From Nitrosomonas supralitoralis (GTDB taxonomy: Bacteria; Pseudomonadota; Gammaproteobacteria; Burkholderiales; Nitrosomonadaceae), in NCBI RefSeq assembly GCF_003011925.2, contig NZ_PXXU01000020.1:1-58463 (forward strand): a stretch of DNA of 58,463 nt. The letters are read 5' to 3'. Below the pieces are notes generated by a model. The model ran no database searches. It saw only the letters and a list, made by a program, of their open reading frames with translations, and was not told the origin of the DNA. The translations under genes and the position numbers were made by a program. The number at the start of each line of letters is the position of its first letter. The stretch's first letter is position 1. Shown here one piece after another: positions 32,259-44,200 of the stretch.

Positions 32259-33797
32259 TTATGAAAGGGTTTTTTTCTTTTGGTAAATCCATTTATTGAG
32301 TAATAGTCGCGCCATATTGATAATCTCCGACGCAACCATACCTAGTGGTCCCTGATTTTGCTGCAACAAGTGATCTGCTGCAGCGCCATGCAAGTAAACT
32401 GCAAGCATCAGTGCCTGGCGGGGATTCAAATCTTGTGCAATCAGAGCGCCGATTATTCCGGTTAATACGTCGCCGGTTCCAGCGGTACTCAATCCAGGAT
32501 TGCCGCTGGTGTTCAAAAATCGTTTGCCCTCAGGGAAACAACAAATGCTGCCAGCACCTTTCAGTACGATATGACAATTGAACTGCTGTGAGATTTGATA
32601 CGCGGCATTCATGCGATCGTTTTGTACGGTGGCAGTGTCGGTATATAAAAGCCGCGCAGCCTCAGCGGGGTGAGGTGTCAGGATGGTGGAAGCGTTGCGC
32701 TGACTGAGTCTTTGAGCTAAATGTTGATGTTGTGCAATCAAGTTGAGCGCATCGGCATCAAGCACTAGCACGTGTTCATCATTCAGTGCATGTTCCAGCC
32801 ACGACAATGCTTCCTTAGATTGTCCCAAACCGGGACCGATGATCAAGCAATTCAAGGATTCTAACGTGAATAGCTCAGATGGATGACGTAGCATCAATTC
32901 CGGTTGCGAAAAATCGACTGGTGGTACGCTCTCTGCCAGTAAGCCGAGATAAACGCGTCCCGCACCCAGATACAAGGCTGTTCGTCCTGCCAACAGTGCG
33001 GCACCAACCATACCGGTGGAACCGCCGAGGATCGCTACATTGCCGAATGAGCCTTTATGGCTGTTAACAGGACGAGGTGGTGGTAATAGCGATTGCGCAA
33101 GATTTTGATTCAACAGCCAGACGTGCGGTTCGGGTGGCGAAGGTAGCAGGATATTCAGGTCGCGCAACACAATCGTGCCGCAGCATTCCGGTCCGAAATT
33201 GGTGAACAGACCGGGTTTGAGTCCAATAAATGTTACGGTGGTGGTGGCGCGGATTGCAGTGCCATAAATGCAACCGTCATCGCTGCCGAGACCGGATGGA
33301 ATATCCAGCGATACAATGGGAGCATTCATTCGATTGACGGTATCCACCCATTCTCGATACTTGCCTTCAATGGGTCGGCCTCGGGATTGATCCAGACCGA
33401 TGCCAAACAGACCGTCTATCACTGTGTCCCAGTTTTGATCGCCGTCGGGTATGTCAGCTAGAACCTCACCGCCGATATCCAACCAGGCTTGTATGGCTTG
33501 TTTGGCATCTGGTGGAACGCGATTAAGGTCACCGTTGAAAACTACAGTAACCGCATTTCCCCATTCCTTCATGTGGCGTGCCACCACGAAGGCATCGCCG
33601 CCGTTGTTGCCCGGACCTGCGAGTACCAATATGTGATAGTTAGGGTTTTTGTGCAATTGATCACGCACAATCTGCGCGGCGGCCAAGCCCGCTTTTTCCA
33701 TTAATCGAGGGGGCGTGGGTAGTAGGGTGATTAGATGTTCTATTTCGCGTATTTCTGCAGTAAGAAAAATCGGTTCAGCAGTCAACATATTCTTCAC
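32259..33797 (-). CDS. nnr: Bifunctional NAD(P)H-hydrate repair enzyme (epimerase and dehydratase)
   Basis: A 512-residue fusion that repairs damaged NAD(P)H. The N-terminal YjeF domain (about 1-225) epimerises the R form of the hydrate; its nucleotide site is LAGPGNNGGDAF. The C-terminal ribokinase-like domain (about 240-505) is the ADP-dependent dehydratase, with NSHKGSFGNVAILGGS, LIIGPGLGQ, LTPHPAEAARLL and the catalytic loop TAGTGDVLTG. Length and order match E. coli YjeF. It is divergent from purL, with 77 bp between them. Confidence 0.96.
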   Translation of the reverse strand: MKNMLTAEPIFLTAEIREIEHLITLLPTPPRLMEKAGLAAAQIVRDQLHKNPNYHILVLAGPGNNGGDAFVVARHMKEWGNAVTVVFNGDLNRVPPDAKQAIQAWLDIGGEVLADIPDGDQNWDTVIDGLFGIGLDQSRGRPIEGKYREWVDTVNRMNAPIVSLDIPSGLGSDDGCIYGTAIRATTTVTFIGLKPGLFTNFGPECCGTIVLRDLNILLPSPPEPHVWLLNQNLAQSLLPPPRPVNSHKGSFGNVAILGGSTGMVGAALLAGRTALYLGAGRVYLGLLAESVPPVDFSQPELMLRHPSELFTLESLNCLIIGPGLGQSKEALSWLEHALNDEHVLVLDADALNLIAQHQHLAQRLSQRNASTILTPHPAEAARLLYTDTATVQNDRMNAAYQISQQFNCHIVLKGAGSICCFPEGKRFLNTSGNPGLSTAGTGDVLTGIIGALIAQDLNPRQALMLAVYLHGAAADHLLQQNQGPLGMVASEIINMARLLLNKWIYQKKKTLS

Positions 33798-33874
33798 ACT
33801 CTCGGGATGATCAGCGATAAGTATATCTTCTCGTGTAAAATTGCAATCTTTAAATAATTACTTTATTTCCTCTG

Positions 33875-36800
33875 ATGCTCCAATTTTGTGGTGGACGTGC
33901 ACTTTCTCCGTTTCGTCTGGAAAAATTACTCAAAGAAATTAGAACCCTCAACCTGCCAGTAACAGCAATACATTCTGAATATTGGCATTTTTGCTCGGTG
34001 ACACGAAGTTTGTACGATAACGAACTGAGTGTGCTGAGAAAAATACTTAATCACGATCAGGTACAGGAAAGTGTGCGCCATTCAGGTGAGATGTTTTTAG
34101 TCTTGCCGCGCCCAGGCACAATTTCTCCCTGGTCTACAAAGGCTACGGATATTGCCCAGCATTGCGGTTTAGCCGTTACCGAGCGGATTGAGCGAGGGAT
34201 TGTGCATTATATCCAATGCGGTGCGGAACTCTCGTCTGATGACAAAGCCCGTCTGGTACCTTTGCTACATGATCGCATGACAGAAGCTGTTTTTGCTTCG
34301 CTTGATGATGCCGCTAAATTATTTGAACATTTTCCATCGAAACCGCTTGGCACGATAGATGTAATGTACGGTGGTATCAAGGCTTTGTTACAGGCAAATC
34401 AAGACATGGGGTTGGCCTTGTCACCGGATGAGATTGAATATTTGTTGCATCATTTTCAACGCATACACCGAAATCCGACCGATGTTGAATTAATGATGTT
34501 CGCACAGGCCAATTCCGAGCATTGCCGCCATAAAATATTTAATGCAGATTGGATTGTTGATGGCAAGCCCCAGGATAAATCGCTGTTTGCCATGATACGC
34601 AACACACATCAAAGTCATCCGCAGGGAACGCTGGTGGCGTACACCGACAATGCCAGTGTCATAGAGGGAGCAAAAATCAACCGTTTTTATCCAGACAGTC
34701 AGCGAGCATACGGTTACGCCGAGGAAAGAACGCATGTGTTGATGAAAGTCGAAACGCACAATCATCCGACTGCGATTTCGCCGTTTCCGGGTGCTGCAAC
34801 GGGTGTTGGTGGGGAAATTAGGGATGAAGGCGCAACGGGTCGGGGCGCAAAACCAAAAGCTGGATTGTGCGGTTTCTCGGTATCCAATCTGACTATTCCG
34901 GGGTTCGTGCAACCGTGGGAATATGATGGAGCCGATAATCAGTCAGTCTATGGTAAACCTGGGCGCATTGCGTCGGCGTTACAGATTATGCTGGAAGGTC
35001 CGATTGGCGGGGCGGGATTCAATAATGAATTCGGGCGTCCCAATTTGGCGGGTTATTTTCGAACTTTTGAAGAGCGCTTAGCCGGAGAGATGCGAGGGTA
35101 TCACAAGCCAATCATGCTGGCGGGTGGTATCGGGCAGATTTCAGATCTGCATGTGCGTAAAGAAAAATTCCCTGCAGGCGCTTTGCTGATTCAACTGGGT
35201 GGACCGAGTATGCTGATCGGTCTGGGCGGCGGTGCGGCTTCCAGTATGGATACTGGCAGCAATACCGAAGCATTGGATTTTGATTCGGTGCAGCGCGGTA
35301 ATCCGGAAATGCAGCGGCGTGCACAGGAGGTCATCGATCGCTGTTGGCAACTTCAGCGAGGCGGTGTTGAGAATCCGATTTTATTCATCCATGATGTAGG
35401 AGCCGGTGGTTTGTCCAATGCGTTTCCTGAATTGGTGCACGACTCCGGTCGCGGTGGGCGTTTTAATTTGCGCGATGTTCCTTCTGAAGAAACCAGCCTG
35501 TCACCGATGCAGATTTGGAGTAACGAGGCTCAGGAACGCTATGTTTTGGCGATCAAGCCGGAATCTTTGGTGCTGTTCCAAAGCATTTGCGAGCGCGAGC
35601 GCTGCCCGTTTGCTGTAGTGGGTGAAGCCACCAGCGATGAACAACTGGTGGTAACCGATCCACAATCCTCCACTCCACCAGTCGATATGCCGCTGCCGGT
35701 GCTGCTTGGCAAACCGCCGAGAATGACGCGCGACGTTGCCCACAAGTATCGGATACTTCCGACACTTGATTGGCAGGGGGTGAATTTAACTGAAGCTGTC
35801 TACCGGGTGCTACGCTTGCCTGCGGTGGCCGATAAAACTTTTTTAATCGCCATCGGTGATCGCAGTGTCGGCGGCTTGTCGGCGCGTGATCAGATGATCG
35901 GCCCATGGCAGATTCCAGTTGCCGACGTTGCGGTGACCAGCATGGGGTATCAGACCTACTTGGGTGAGGCGTTTGCCATTGGTGAACGCACACCATTAGC
36001 TTTGATAGATTTCAAAGCGGCTGCGCGCATGGCGGTAGGCGAAGCAATTACTAATATTGCTGCGGCATCGATTGGCAAGATCGAAAAGATTAAATTGTCG
36101 GCCAATTGGATGGCCGCAGCTGGACATGCGGGAGAAGACGCCGGATTGTTCGATGCAGTGCATACCGTTGGGATGGATTTATGCCCGCAACTGGGTATTA
36201 GCATACCGGTTGGAAAAGATTCGATGTCAATGAAAACCGTTTGGGAAGAATCGGGGCTGCGTAAGGAAGTTACGGCACCATTGTCATTGATTATCACCGC
36301 TTTTGCAACAGTGATGGATGTGCGCAAAACCCTCACACCAGAATTACGCACAGATTGCGGTGACACTGAATTGGTTCTGATTGATCTGGGGCGAGGGCAG
36401 AATCGGCTAGGCGGCTCAGCATTGGCTCAAGTGTATAAACAAGTCGGCAATGTGGCACCGAATATTGACGGCGAAACCGGTGCACAGCACTTGAAAAGTT
36501 TTTTCAAAGCGATTCAACAGCTCAACGATATGGACAAACTGCTCGCATATCACGATCGTTCCGATGGCGGTTTATTCGTAACGTTATGCGAAATGGCATT
36601 TGCCGGTCATACCGGCCTGACCGTAAATCTGGATCAGTTATGTTTTGATCCACATAGCTGTGATATCGATGGATCGGAATTGCAACCTGAACAATTGAGT
36701 GGGCGTTTTCTGGAGCGCCTTCTAACGGTGCTTTTCAATGAAGAATTAGGTGCTGTGATTCAAATTGAAGTCGCACAGCGACAAGAGGTGTTGCAGGTGT

Positions 36801-37861
36801 TAACTGAAGCCGGATTGCGTGATGTCAGTTTTCTCATCGGTCAATTAAACGGCACCGATGAAGTCCGCTTGATGCGCAATAATAAGCCAGTTTTGGCAGA
36901 GAAACGAGTAGATTTACAGCGTGCCTGGTCGGAGACCACGTATCAGATGCAAAAGTTGCGTGATAATCCAAATTGTGCGCAACAGGAATACGATCGGCTT
37001 CTCGATATTACTGATCCAGGACTCCAGGTAAGATTAAGTTATGATGTTGATGACGATATCGCTGCGCCCTTCGTTCAAACTGGGATGCGTCCACGTTTAG
37101 CGATATTACGCGAGCAAGGTGTCAATGGACATATGGAGATGGCGGCGGCTTTTGACCGTGCTGGCTTTACTCCAATCGACGTGCATATGAGCGATATTCT
37201 GTCAGGTCAATTGTCATTAAGCGATTTTATGGGACTGATTGCCTGCGGCGGGTTTTCTTATGGTGATGTGTTGGGTGCGGGCGAAGGCTGGGCTAAATCG
37301 ATTTTATTCAATCCACGTGCCCGCGAAGAATTCGAGGCTTTTTTTCAGCGTAGCGATACATTTGCACTGGGTGTATGCAACGGTTGTCAAATGATGAGTA
37401 ATTTGCATGAAATCATACCGGGTGCTGAGCGTTGGCCGCGCTTTACACGCAATCTGTCAGAACAATTTGAAGCGCGCTTTGTCATGGTGGAGATACAACG
37501 CGGCCCATCGCTGTTTTTTGATGGCATGGCCGGAAGCCGAATGCCAATCACAGTAGCGCATGGCGAAGGCAAAGTTGAGTTTTGTTCCGGTGTATCTGAC
37601 GATGTTGCATCATTGGTGACCATGCGATTTGTGGATAATCACGGACAAGTAACCGAGCAGTATCCTTATAATCCGAGCGGATCGCTCCAAGGCATCACCG
37701 GATTAACGACCCCGGATGGACGTTTTAATGTGTTGATGCCGCATCCGGAACGAGTGTTTCGAGTGACGCAACATTCCTGGTATCCCGATGCTCGTTCTGC
37801 TCTGGTGGAGGATGGGCCTTGGATGCGTTTGTTCCGAAACGCGCGTAAATGGATTGGATAG
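33875..37861 (+). CDS. purL: Phosphoribosylformylglycinamidine synthase
   Basis: A 1328-residue single-chain enzyme of the fourth step of purine synthesis, turning FGAR, glutamine and ATP into FGAM. The linker and synthetase core show [33 protein letters not shown], the second catalytic half around [14 protein letters not shown], and the [10 protein letters not shown] loop. The C-terminal glutaminase has the nucleophile cysteine in [10 protein letters not shown] (about 1168) and the histidine in MPHPERVF. Length is normal for proteobacterial PurL. It leads a same-strand run with the ChaN-like and peptidase genes. Confidence 0.98.
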   Translation: MLQFCGGRALSPFRLEKLLKEIRTLNLPVTAIHSEYWHFCSVTRSLYDNELSVLRKILNHDQVQESVRHSGEMFLVLPRPGTISPWSTKATDIAQHCGLAVTERIERGIVHYIQCGAELSSDDKARLVPLLHDRMTEAVFASLDDAAKLFEHFPSKPLGTIDVMYGGIKALLQANQDMGLALSPDEIEYLLHHFQRIHRNPTDVELMMFAQANSEHCRHKIFNADWIVDGKPQDKSLFAMIRNTHQSHPQGTLVAYTDNASVIEGAKINRFYPDSQRAYGYAEERTHVLMKVETHNHPTAISPFPGAATGVGGEIRDEGATGRGAKPKAGLCGFSVSNLTIPGFVQPWEYDGADNQSVYGKPGRIASALQIMLEGPIGGAGFNNEFGRPNLAGYFRTFEERLAGEMRGYHKPIMLAGGIGQISDLHVRKEKFPAGALLIQLGGPSMLIGLGGGAASSMDTGSNTEALDFDSVQRGNPEMQRRAQEVIDRCWQLQRGGVENPILFIHDVGAGGLSNAFPELVHDSGRGGRFNLRDVPSEETSLSPMQIWSNEAQERYVLAIKPESLVLFQSICERERCPFAVVGEATSDEQLVVTDPQSSTPPVDMPLPVLLGKPPRMTRDVAHKYRILPTLDWQGVNLTEAVYRVLRLPAVADKTFLIAIGDRSVGGLSARDQMIGPWQIPVADVAVTSMGYQTYLGEAFAIGERTPLALIDFKAAARMAVGEAITNIAAASIGKIEKIKLSANWMAAAGHAGEDAGLFDAVHTVGMDLCPQLGISIPVGKDSMSMKTVWEESGLRKEVTAPLSLIITAFATVMDVRKTLTPELRTDCGDTELVLIDLGRGQNRLGGSALAQVYKQVGNVAPNIDGETGAQHLKSFFKAIQQLNDMDKLLAYHDRSDGGLFVTLCEMAFAGHTGLTVNLDQLCFDPHSCDIDGSELQPEQLSGRFLERLLTVLFNEELGAVIQIEVAQRQEVLQVLTEAGLRDVSFLIGQLNGTDEVRLMRNNKPVLAEKRVDLQRAWSETTYQMQKLRDNPNCAQQEYDRLLDITDPGLQVRLSYDVDDDIAAPFVQTGMRPRLAILREQGVNGHMEMAAAFDRAGFTPIDVHMSDILSGQLSLSDFMGLIACGGFSYGDVLGAGEGWAKSILFNPRAREEFEAFFQRSDTFALGVCNGCQMMSNLHEIIPGAERWPRFTRNLSEQFEARFVMVEIQRGPSLFFDGMAGSRMPITVAHGEGKVEFCSGVSDDVASLVTMRFVDNHGQVTEQYPYNPSGSLQGITGLTTPDGRFNVLMPHPERVFRVTQHSWYPDARSALVEDGPWMRLFRNARKWIG

Positions 37862-37901
37862 ATCACTAATTTTATGAATCTGTTAACTGGATAATCAAAA
37901 A

Positions 37902-39131
37902 ATGACAAATTTTAGTTTAACCCGCTGTAGCAGAGCTATGAGCGTGACTTTTTTGCTGCTGAGTCTATGTGTAAATAACGTAATGGGAGTCACCATCCCA
38001 GCAAAAAAACCGGCGCCAAATAATTGTGTGCCACTGGGAGATTGGATTGTTCCAGGCTTGGGTAAAACCACACAACAGGAAGTCATCGCGCAGGCAGCGA
38101 AAGCATCGGTAGTGTTGTTGGGAGAGACGCATGTTAATGCGGATCATCATCGCTGGCAGTTGCAAACATTGGTGGCTTTGCACGCCGTGCGTCCGAATAT
38201 GGTGATCGGATTTGAGATGTTTCCCCGCCGAGTGCAAGCAGCGCTGGATAAATGGATTTCCGGCGAGTTGGATGAAAAGGATTTCCTTCGAGAATCTGAA
38301 TGGGATCGGGTTTGGAATACCGACGCCAATCTCTATTTACCGTTGTTTCACTTTGCACGCATGAATCGTATCCCTATGATCGCATTGAATATTGAGACTA
38401 AGTTACGTCATCAGGTGGCGGAAAAAGGTTTTTATGGGGTACCGCTGGAAGAGCGAGAGGGATTGACGCGACCGGCGGAACCAAGTCAATCGTATATTGA
38501 TTATTTGCTGCCGATTTATAAACAACATGACCGTAAAGACAAAAAAACAGGCGAAATTACGCAAGATGATTCAGATTTTCGGCGCTTTATCGGTGGGCAG
38601 CAATTGTGGGATCGTGCCATGGCACAGATCCTGCAGCAAGCTGTAACAGAATCTACCGATCCGGAGAAACCGCTGGTTGTGGGGGTAATGGGTGCGGGAC
38701 ACGTACTGAATGGTTTTGGAGTAGCGCATCAATTACACGACTTGGGTATCCAGAATGTTGCTGCATTGCTACCATGGGATAGCAGTAAGTCCTGCAAGCA
38801 GTTAGTTAAAGGTGTGGCCGATGCTGTTTTTGGCGTAATGCCGCATGTTTCTGAATCCTTCAGACCACAATTTCAGCGCTTGGGAATCCGCTACGAAATG
38901 GGGCGAGGCGGTGCTGTGGTGCTACAAGTTGAAAAAAACAGCATTGCCGAAGTTGCGGAGCTCATGGCTTCGGATGTGATTCTGGAAATGGCGGGTGTAC
39001 CGATCAGACTTACCGAAGATGTGATCAATATTGTAAAACGACAAGCGCCCGGAACTTGGTTGCCAATCAAAATAAAACGAGATGATCTGGAAATGTTAAT
39101 CATCGCCAAATTTCCAGCTTTGAGCCTTTAA
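37902..39131 (+). CDS. ChaN-type haem-binding protein with PDZ domain
   Basis: A 409-residue exported protein with a leader (about 5-30, ending near NNVMG). The ChaN/DUF399 core (about 40-290) has VVLLGETHVNADHHRWQLQTL, VIGFEMFPRRVQ, LDKWISGELDEKDF and VVGVMGAGHVLNGFG. Family members bind haem in the periplasm or on the outer membrane. The C-terminal ~85 residues form a PDZ-like domain (GGAVVLQVEKNSIAEVAEL, then MASDVILEMAGVPI). The start has no strong ribosome binding site. It lies 40 bp after purL and six bases before the peptidase gene. Confidence 0.88.
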   Translation: MTNFSLTRCSRAMSVTFLLLSLCVNNVMGVTIPAKKPAPNNCVPLGDWIVPGLGKTTQQEVIAQAAKASVVLLGETHVNADHHRWQLQTLVALHAVRPNMVIGFEMFPRRVQAALDKWISGELDEKDFLRESEWDRVWNTDANLYLPLFHFARMNRIPMIALNIETKLRHQVAEKGFYGVPLEEREGLTRPAEPSQSYIDYLLPIYKQHDRKDKKTGEITQDDSDFRRFIGGQQLWDRAMAQILQQAVTESTDPEKPLVVGVMGAGHVLNGFGVAHQLHDLGIQNVAALLPWDSSKSCKQLVKGVADAVFGVMPHVSESFRPQFQRLGIRYEMGRGGAVVLQVEKNSIAEVAELMASDVILEMAGVPIRLTEDVINIVKRQAPGTWLPIKIKRDDLEMLIIAKFPALSL

Positions 39132-39149
39132 TTATTTTTGTTTCAAATT

Positions 39150-41189
39150 ATGACAGTTGATAGTTTAATTAAAAGTTGTTTTTTATTTCTGCTTTCTTGC
39201 TTTATGTCAGAGCAGGTATTATCGATGCCTGTGCCGATGAAGTTTAATGACGTCGAATACGATATCACAGTGAAAATTGATCCTGTGAATCGTACCATCG
39301 AGGGGAAAAATCTTATTACCGTAAACAATCCGAGAGAGTTGCAGTTGATGTTAGGGGCGGCATATGAGGTGACTCAGGCGGAATTCAATGATGGACCATT
39401 GGGCGTTGGCCGTGAGCAAGCTAACCGAGCACATATTTGGAATATTCCATTTTATTTCAGGCATCAGATCCAGTTTCTAATACAGTGGAGAGGGACATTA
39501 GCTTCATTGGATACTTCTCTGGATCATCAGCAGACACTCGGCAGACCGGTCGCAGCGGGTGGAGAATCCGGTTCGTTCTTGCCGGATGCGTCGAATTGGT
39601 ATCCTCGCGTAGTCGGACAATTGGCGCGATATAAAGTCAGCATCGAATTGCCGTCCGGTCAGAAAGGCCTGGTGGCAGGTCGATTGGTGGAAGAAAGAGA
39701 CACGGGGCAGGCTTATCAAGCATCTTTTGAGTTTCCTCATCCAGCCGAGGGGATTGATCTGATGACCGGACCCTATGTGATTGAAACGCAAACGCACCAG
39801 AGTATTAATCACAAACCGATTCAGCTACGCACTTATTTCCATCCACAAGTTAGTAGTTTATCGAAGGATTATCTTGATGCGGTGAAGCGATATTTAGATC
39901 TCTACGAATCCTGGATCGGCGAATATCCCTATATGGAATTCAGCGTAGTTTCAAGTCCCACACCAACCGGATTTGGCATGCCTACATTAACTTATCTTGG
40001 AATCGATGTGTTGCAATTGCCGTTCATCCGCGATACTTCGTTGGGTCATGAAGTGTTGCACAATTGGTGGGGTAACGGGGTTTACCCAGATTACTCGAGT
40101 GGAAACTGGTCGGAAGGATTAACCACATTCATGGCCGATTATGCCTATAAAGAACGTGAAGGCAGTGAAGCCGCGCGTGAAATGCGGCTGGGGTGGATGC
40201 GCGATTTTGCGGCATTGCAGCCGGGGCAAGATGCGCCATTGACAGTATTTACTTCACGTACGCATGGCGCATCCAAAATTGTCGGCTATAACAAAGCCGC
40301 AATGTTTTTCTTTATGTTACGAGATTATCTGGGAGACACAGTTTTTCAACGCGGCATCCAAGGGATATGGAAAGTGCAGCGCTTCAGAATCACTTCGTGG
40401 CAGGAATTGCAGAAAATATTTGAGATGATTTCAGGGCAGAATCTTCACTCATTTTTTTCTCAATGGCTGGAACGTACCGGTGCACCAGCTATCACGATTA
40501 GCGATGTAAAAAATATTGCGATGGATTCCGGTTACGAATTATCAATTACACTGAAACAATCCGAACCGGCATATCAACTGCGTGTCCCGGTAGCGATTGA
40601 AAATTCTACGGGCACAACTACACATATACTTGATTTGCAACAAGAACAGCAGGTTTTTACACTGAAATTAACAGATAAGCCGTTATCGGTTTCGCTTGAT
40701 CCGGATTTGCGCCTATTTCGTCAACTGACACGGGGTGAAGCGCCACCGATTCTACGCGAGGTAATGGTTAATGCCACTACGCAGACAATTTTATTATCCG
40801 CTAAAGTCGATATTCGTAAAATCGCTGAAACCCTTACGGGTAAATTGCAAGACCGCAAACCACAAATTGCTGCGCCGGACGAACCGCTTTCTGCGGCATC
40901 TACGTTGGTTATTGGTTTGAAACCGGAAGTTGATGCCTGGCTTGCTGCCAACCAACTGCCCGCCAGACCGGATGAAATCAACAACAAAGGTACTGCACAG
41001 GTCTGGACCTTGGCTCGCGCTGAAGGAGCCTCCCTGGCGATCATTTCCGCACGAGATGCCGCATCACTCGAGGCTCTGATCCGTCCGCTGCCGCATTACG
41101 GACGGCAAAGCTATCTTGCGTTTGATGCTCAGCAAGTAATAGAAAAAGGCATTTGGCCGATGCAGGTGCAAAAGGTAGCGGTCAAATAA
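39150..41189 (+). CDS. M1-like zinc metallopeptidase, exported
   Basis: A ~679-residue protein with a signal peptide (about 6-26). The zinc motif HEVLH (about 299-303) is followed by NWWGNGVYPDYSSGNW and a glutamate in SEGLT 18 residues on, as in a subgroup of M1-related peptidases. The usual GAMEN exopeptidase motif is replaced by GFGMPTLTY, so the specificity probably differs. A C-terminal domain (about 560-679) has no clear assignment. The ATG at 39150 was used; a TTG four codons upstream is possible, and neither has a ribosome binding site. It starts within 20 bp of the ChaN-like stop codon, so the two are translationally coupled. Confidence 0.82.
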   Translation: MTVDSLIKSCFLFLLSCFMSEQVLSMPVPMKFNDVEYDITVKIDPVNRTIEGKNLITVNNPRELQLMLGAAYEVTQAEFNDGPLGVGREQANRAHIWNIPFYFRHQIQFLIQWRGTLASLDTSLDHQQTLGRPVAAGGESGSFLPDASNWYPRVVGQLARYKVSIELPSGQKGLVAGRLVEERDTGQAYQASFEFPHPAEGIDLMTGPYVIETQTHQSINHKPIQLRTYFHPQVSSLSKDYLDAVKRYLDLYESWIGEYPYMEFSVVSSPTPTGFGMPTLTYLGIDVLQLPFIRDTSLGHEVLHNWWGNGVYPDYSSGNWSEGLTTFMADYAYKEREGSEAAREMRLGWMRDFAALQPGQDAPLTVFTSRTHGASKIVGYNKAAMFFFMLRDYLGDTVFQRGIQGIWKVQRFRITSWQELQKIFEMISGQNLHSFFSQWLERTGAPAITISDVKNIAMDSGYELSITLKQSEPAYQLRVPVAIENSTGTTTHILDLQQEQQVFTLKLTDKPLSVSLDPDLRLFRQLTRGEAPPILREVMVNATTQTILLSAKVDIRKIAETLTGKLQDRKPQIAAPDEPLSAASTLVIGLKPEVDAWLAANQLPARPDEINNKGTAQVWTLARAEGASLAIISARDAASLEALIRPLPHYGRQSYLAFDAQQVIEKGIWPMQVQKVAVK

Positions 41190-41246
41190 TGTCATTGGAT
41201 ACTACAATCGATAATCAGTATCACATAGTTACTTAGTAAATTACTA

Positions 41247-44200
41247 TCATGCAACCGGAGGAGACAGTTTCTCAGGTTGAACTGGCGGTACTTTATCAGA
41301 TTTATCATCAAACCATCGATAGAGCATTGGCATGACCACCATGGTCATCATTGTCGCTGTTGTTAGTCCGCATATGACCACGATAGCCAAGGGTTTTTGT
41401 ACTTCAGAACCCAATCCAGAGGCTGCCAAAAACGGCGCCAGGCCTAGAACGGTTGTCGCTGCAGTCATCATGACGGGCCGGAAGCGCTGCTCGCACGCTT
41501 TTCTGACCGCTTCTTCGACAGTTAAGCCTTTATCCCGCAGTTCCCGCACAAAAGAGATAAGGACCACACCATTTAATATCGATGTGCCCCACACAGCAAT
41601 AAAGCCTACTGACGCTGGCACCGAAAGGTACTGACCGGAAACAAAAAGTCCGACAACACCGCCGACAGAAGCAAACGGTAAAACCAGATAAATCAACCCA
41701 GCCAGCTTGATTGAATTGAATAACATGAACAACAAGAAGAAAATGACTGCCAGCGTAACCGGCACGATCACGGAAAGTGTTGCCATTGCGCGTTGCATAT
41801 TTTCAAATTGCCCGCCCCAGACAAAATAATATCCCGTTGGCAGTTTGATTTCTTTCGCGGTACGTGCCTGTAATTCTTCCACAAATCCTCCCATATCGCG
41901 ACCGTGCACATTAGCGCCAACTACTACGCGACGCTTGGCGAATTCGCGCGAGATGATCGCAGGGCCATCGACTACTTTAATGTCTGCCACAGCGCTGAGC
42001 GGGACTAACATACCGCCCTGTGCCATTTTACCTTGTGCTGCCGTATTATTAACTGGCCTTAATATGAGATCTTTGATGGCTTCCACATCATAACGAAATT
42101 TCTCTGGGAATCGTAAAAGCAGCGTGAAACGACGCTCACCTTCAAAAACCTGAGTAACGGCTTTGCCGCCGATTGCAGTGGAAATCAATTCGTTGACATC
42201 CGAAACATTAATACCGTGCCGTGCAATGGCCCGGCGATCAATGTTTATGGTTAACTCTTGTTGACCGGATAAGCGCTCTATACGGATATCTCTGGCTCCT
42301 GGCGTCGATTTGACGATACGTGCCACCTGTTCAGATAACTTGCGCAATTGTTCCAGGTCATCGCCAAAAATTTTAACGGCTACTTGCGATCGGACACCGG
42401 TCACCATTTCATCCACGCGTTGCTCAATAGGCTGGGATAATACGACATTGACGCCCGGTATTACGTCCAAAGCCTTACGTATATCTTCTTCAATCTCTAC
42501 TTGTGTGCGTCCAGAGTGTTCCAAATCCAGAACCGCGATCGGATCGGATTCATTTTGCGATGCTGGATCTGCGGGTGTATCTCCACGTCCAAGTTTAGAT
42601 ACCACGAATTTTACGCCTGGAACGGTTGTAATCAATTGCAGTGCCTCAGTTTCCAGTTTGATTGCTTCTTCCAGCGATATAGAGGGTGCGCGGATGATTA
42701 CCGGCGTTACAGCACCTTCTTTCATTACCGGTATGAAGGATTTTCCCAGGAATGGAAATAATGCAAAAGCAAGCATCAGAGCACTCACCGCGATAATCAT
42801 GGTTTTTTTCTGATTGCGCATTGCCAGGTTAAAAACTCGAAGGTAGCTTCCTTTTAGCGCCACGACAATTTTTGTATCCTGCTCACCTCCGCCTTGCAGA
42901 AGAAAATCACTCAATACTGGTGATATTAGTAATGATACAAAGAGCGAAACAGCCAAGGCGATAACAATTGTCATCGCCAACGGGCTGAATGTTTTTCCTT
43001 CCATACCTTCAAGAGTTATCAGTGGCAGGAAAACAAGAATTGTAACGAATACGCCGAAAATAACCGGTGTTCCGACTTCAGAAACCGCATTAACAATTAC
43101 ATCAAACTTGGACTGTCCTGTGCCTTTTGCCTGGCCCAGGCGCTGATAAATGTTTTCAACGACGACTACGGTGGGATCAACCATCATACCTAGTGCAATC
43201 GTTAATCCGCCCAATGACATCAAATTGGCCGGCATGCCATAATAATTCATCACCATAAAAGTAATTAGCGGTGTGATAATCAGGGTGAAACAAACGACGA
43301 TACTGGTGCGAATAGTTCCCAGAAAAATCGATAGCACCACAATGACCAGAATCAGAGATTCCATCAGTGTGGTTTGCACCGTAGATAATGCGCCATCCAC
43401 CAGGTCGGTGCGGTCATAAAACGGCACAATTTGCAAACCATCTGGCAGCAATCCCCGTTCATTGATTTCAGCAACTTTTTCCTTGATTCGGCCGACAATT
43501 TCTTTGGCATTACCACCGCGCAGCATCATCACAATACCTGCAACAGATTCGGTATAGCCATTCTTGATGCTGGCACCCTGGCGAACTTCTCCGCCAAATG
43601 TCACTTCGGCGACATCGCGGACATAAACCGGTACGCCGTCCATTTGTCGCAGCACAATATTACGAATATCGTCCAGCGTAGCAATCAGACCCACGCCGCG
43701 GATCAGATATTGCTCATAATGTAATGCCAGTATATTTCCGCTGGCATTGGCATTATTGCTGGCCAGAGCGCGATCTACATCCGTCAGTGTCAGATTGTAG
43801 TGTCGTAACTTGTTGGGATCGGCGTAGACCTGATATTCCTTGACGTGCCCACCCATTGAATTGATTTCCGCAACACCACGTATTGATCGTAATAATGGAC
43901 GAACCACCCAGTCTTGAATTGTACGGCGTTCAGTGAGTTCTTCAACGGTTAGAGTTCGTGTGCCATCATTCGGATGCTCGATAGTATATTGATAGACCTC
44001 GCCTAATCCAGTGGTAACCGGTCCAAGTACGGGTGTAATACCAGGTATCAAGCGAGGTGTGACATCAATGATGCGTTCCATCACCAACTGGCGCGCGAAG
44101 TAAACATCAGTTTGGTCAGTGAAAACCAGGGTGATCAATGATAATCCGCTTTTATTCATTGAGCGCATTTCGACCAAACCCGGCAGACCGGTCATGGCGA

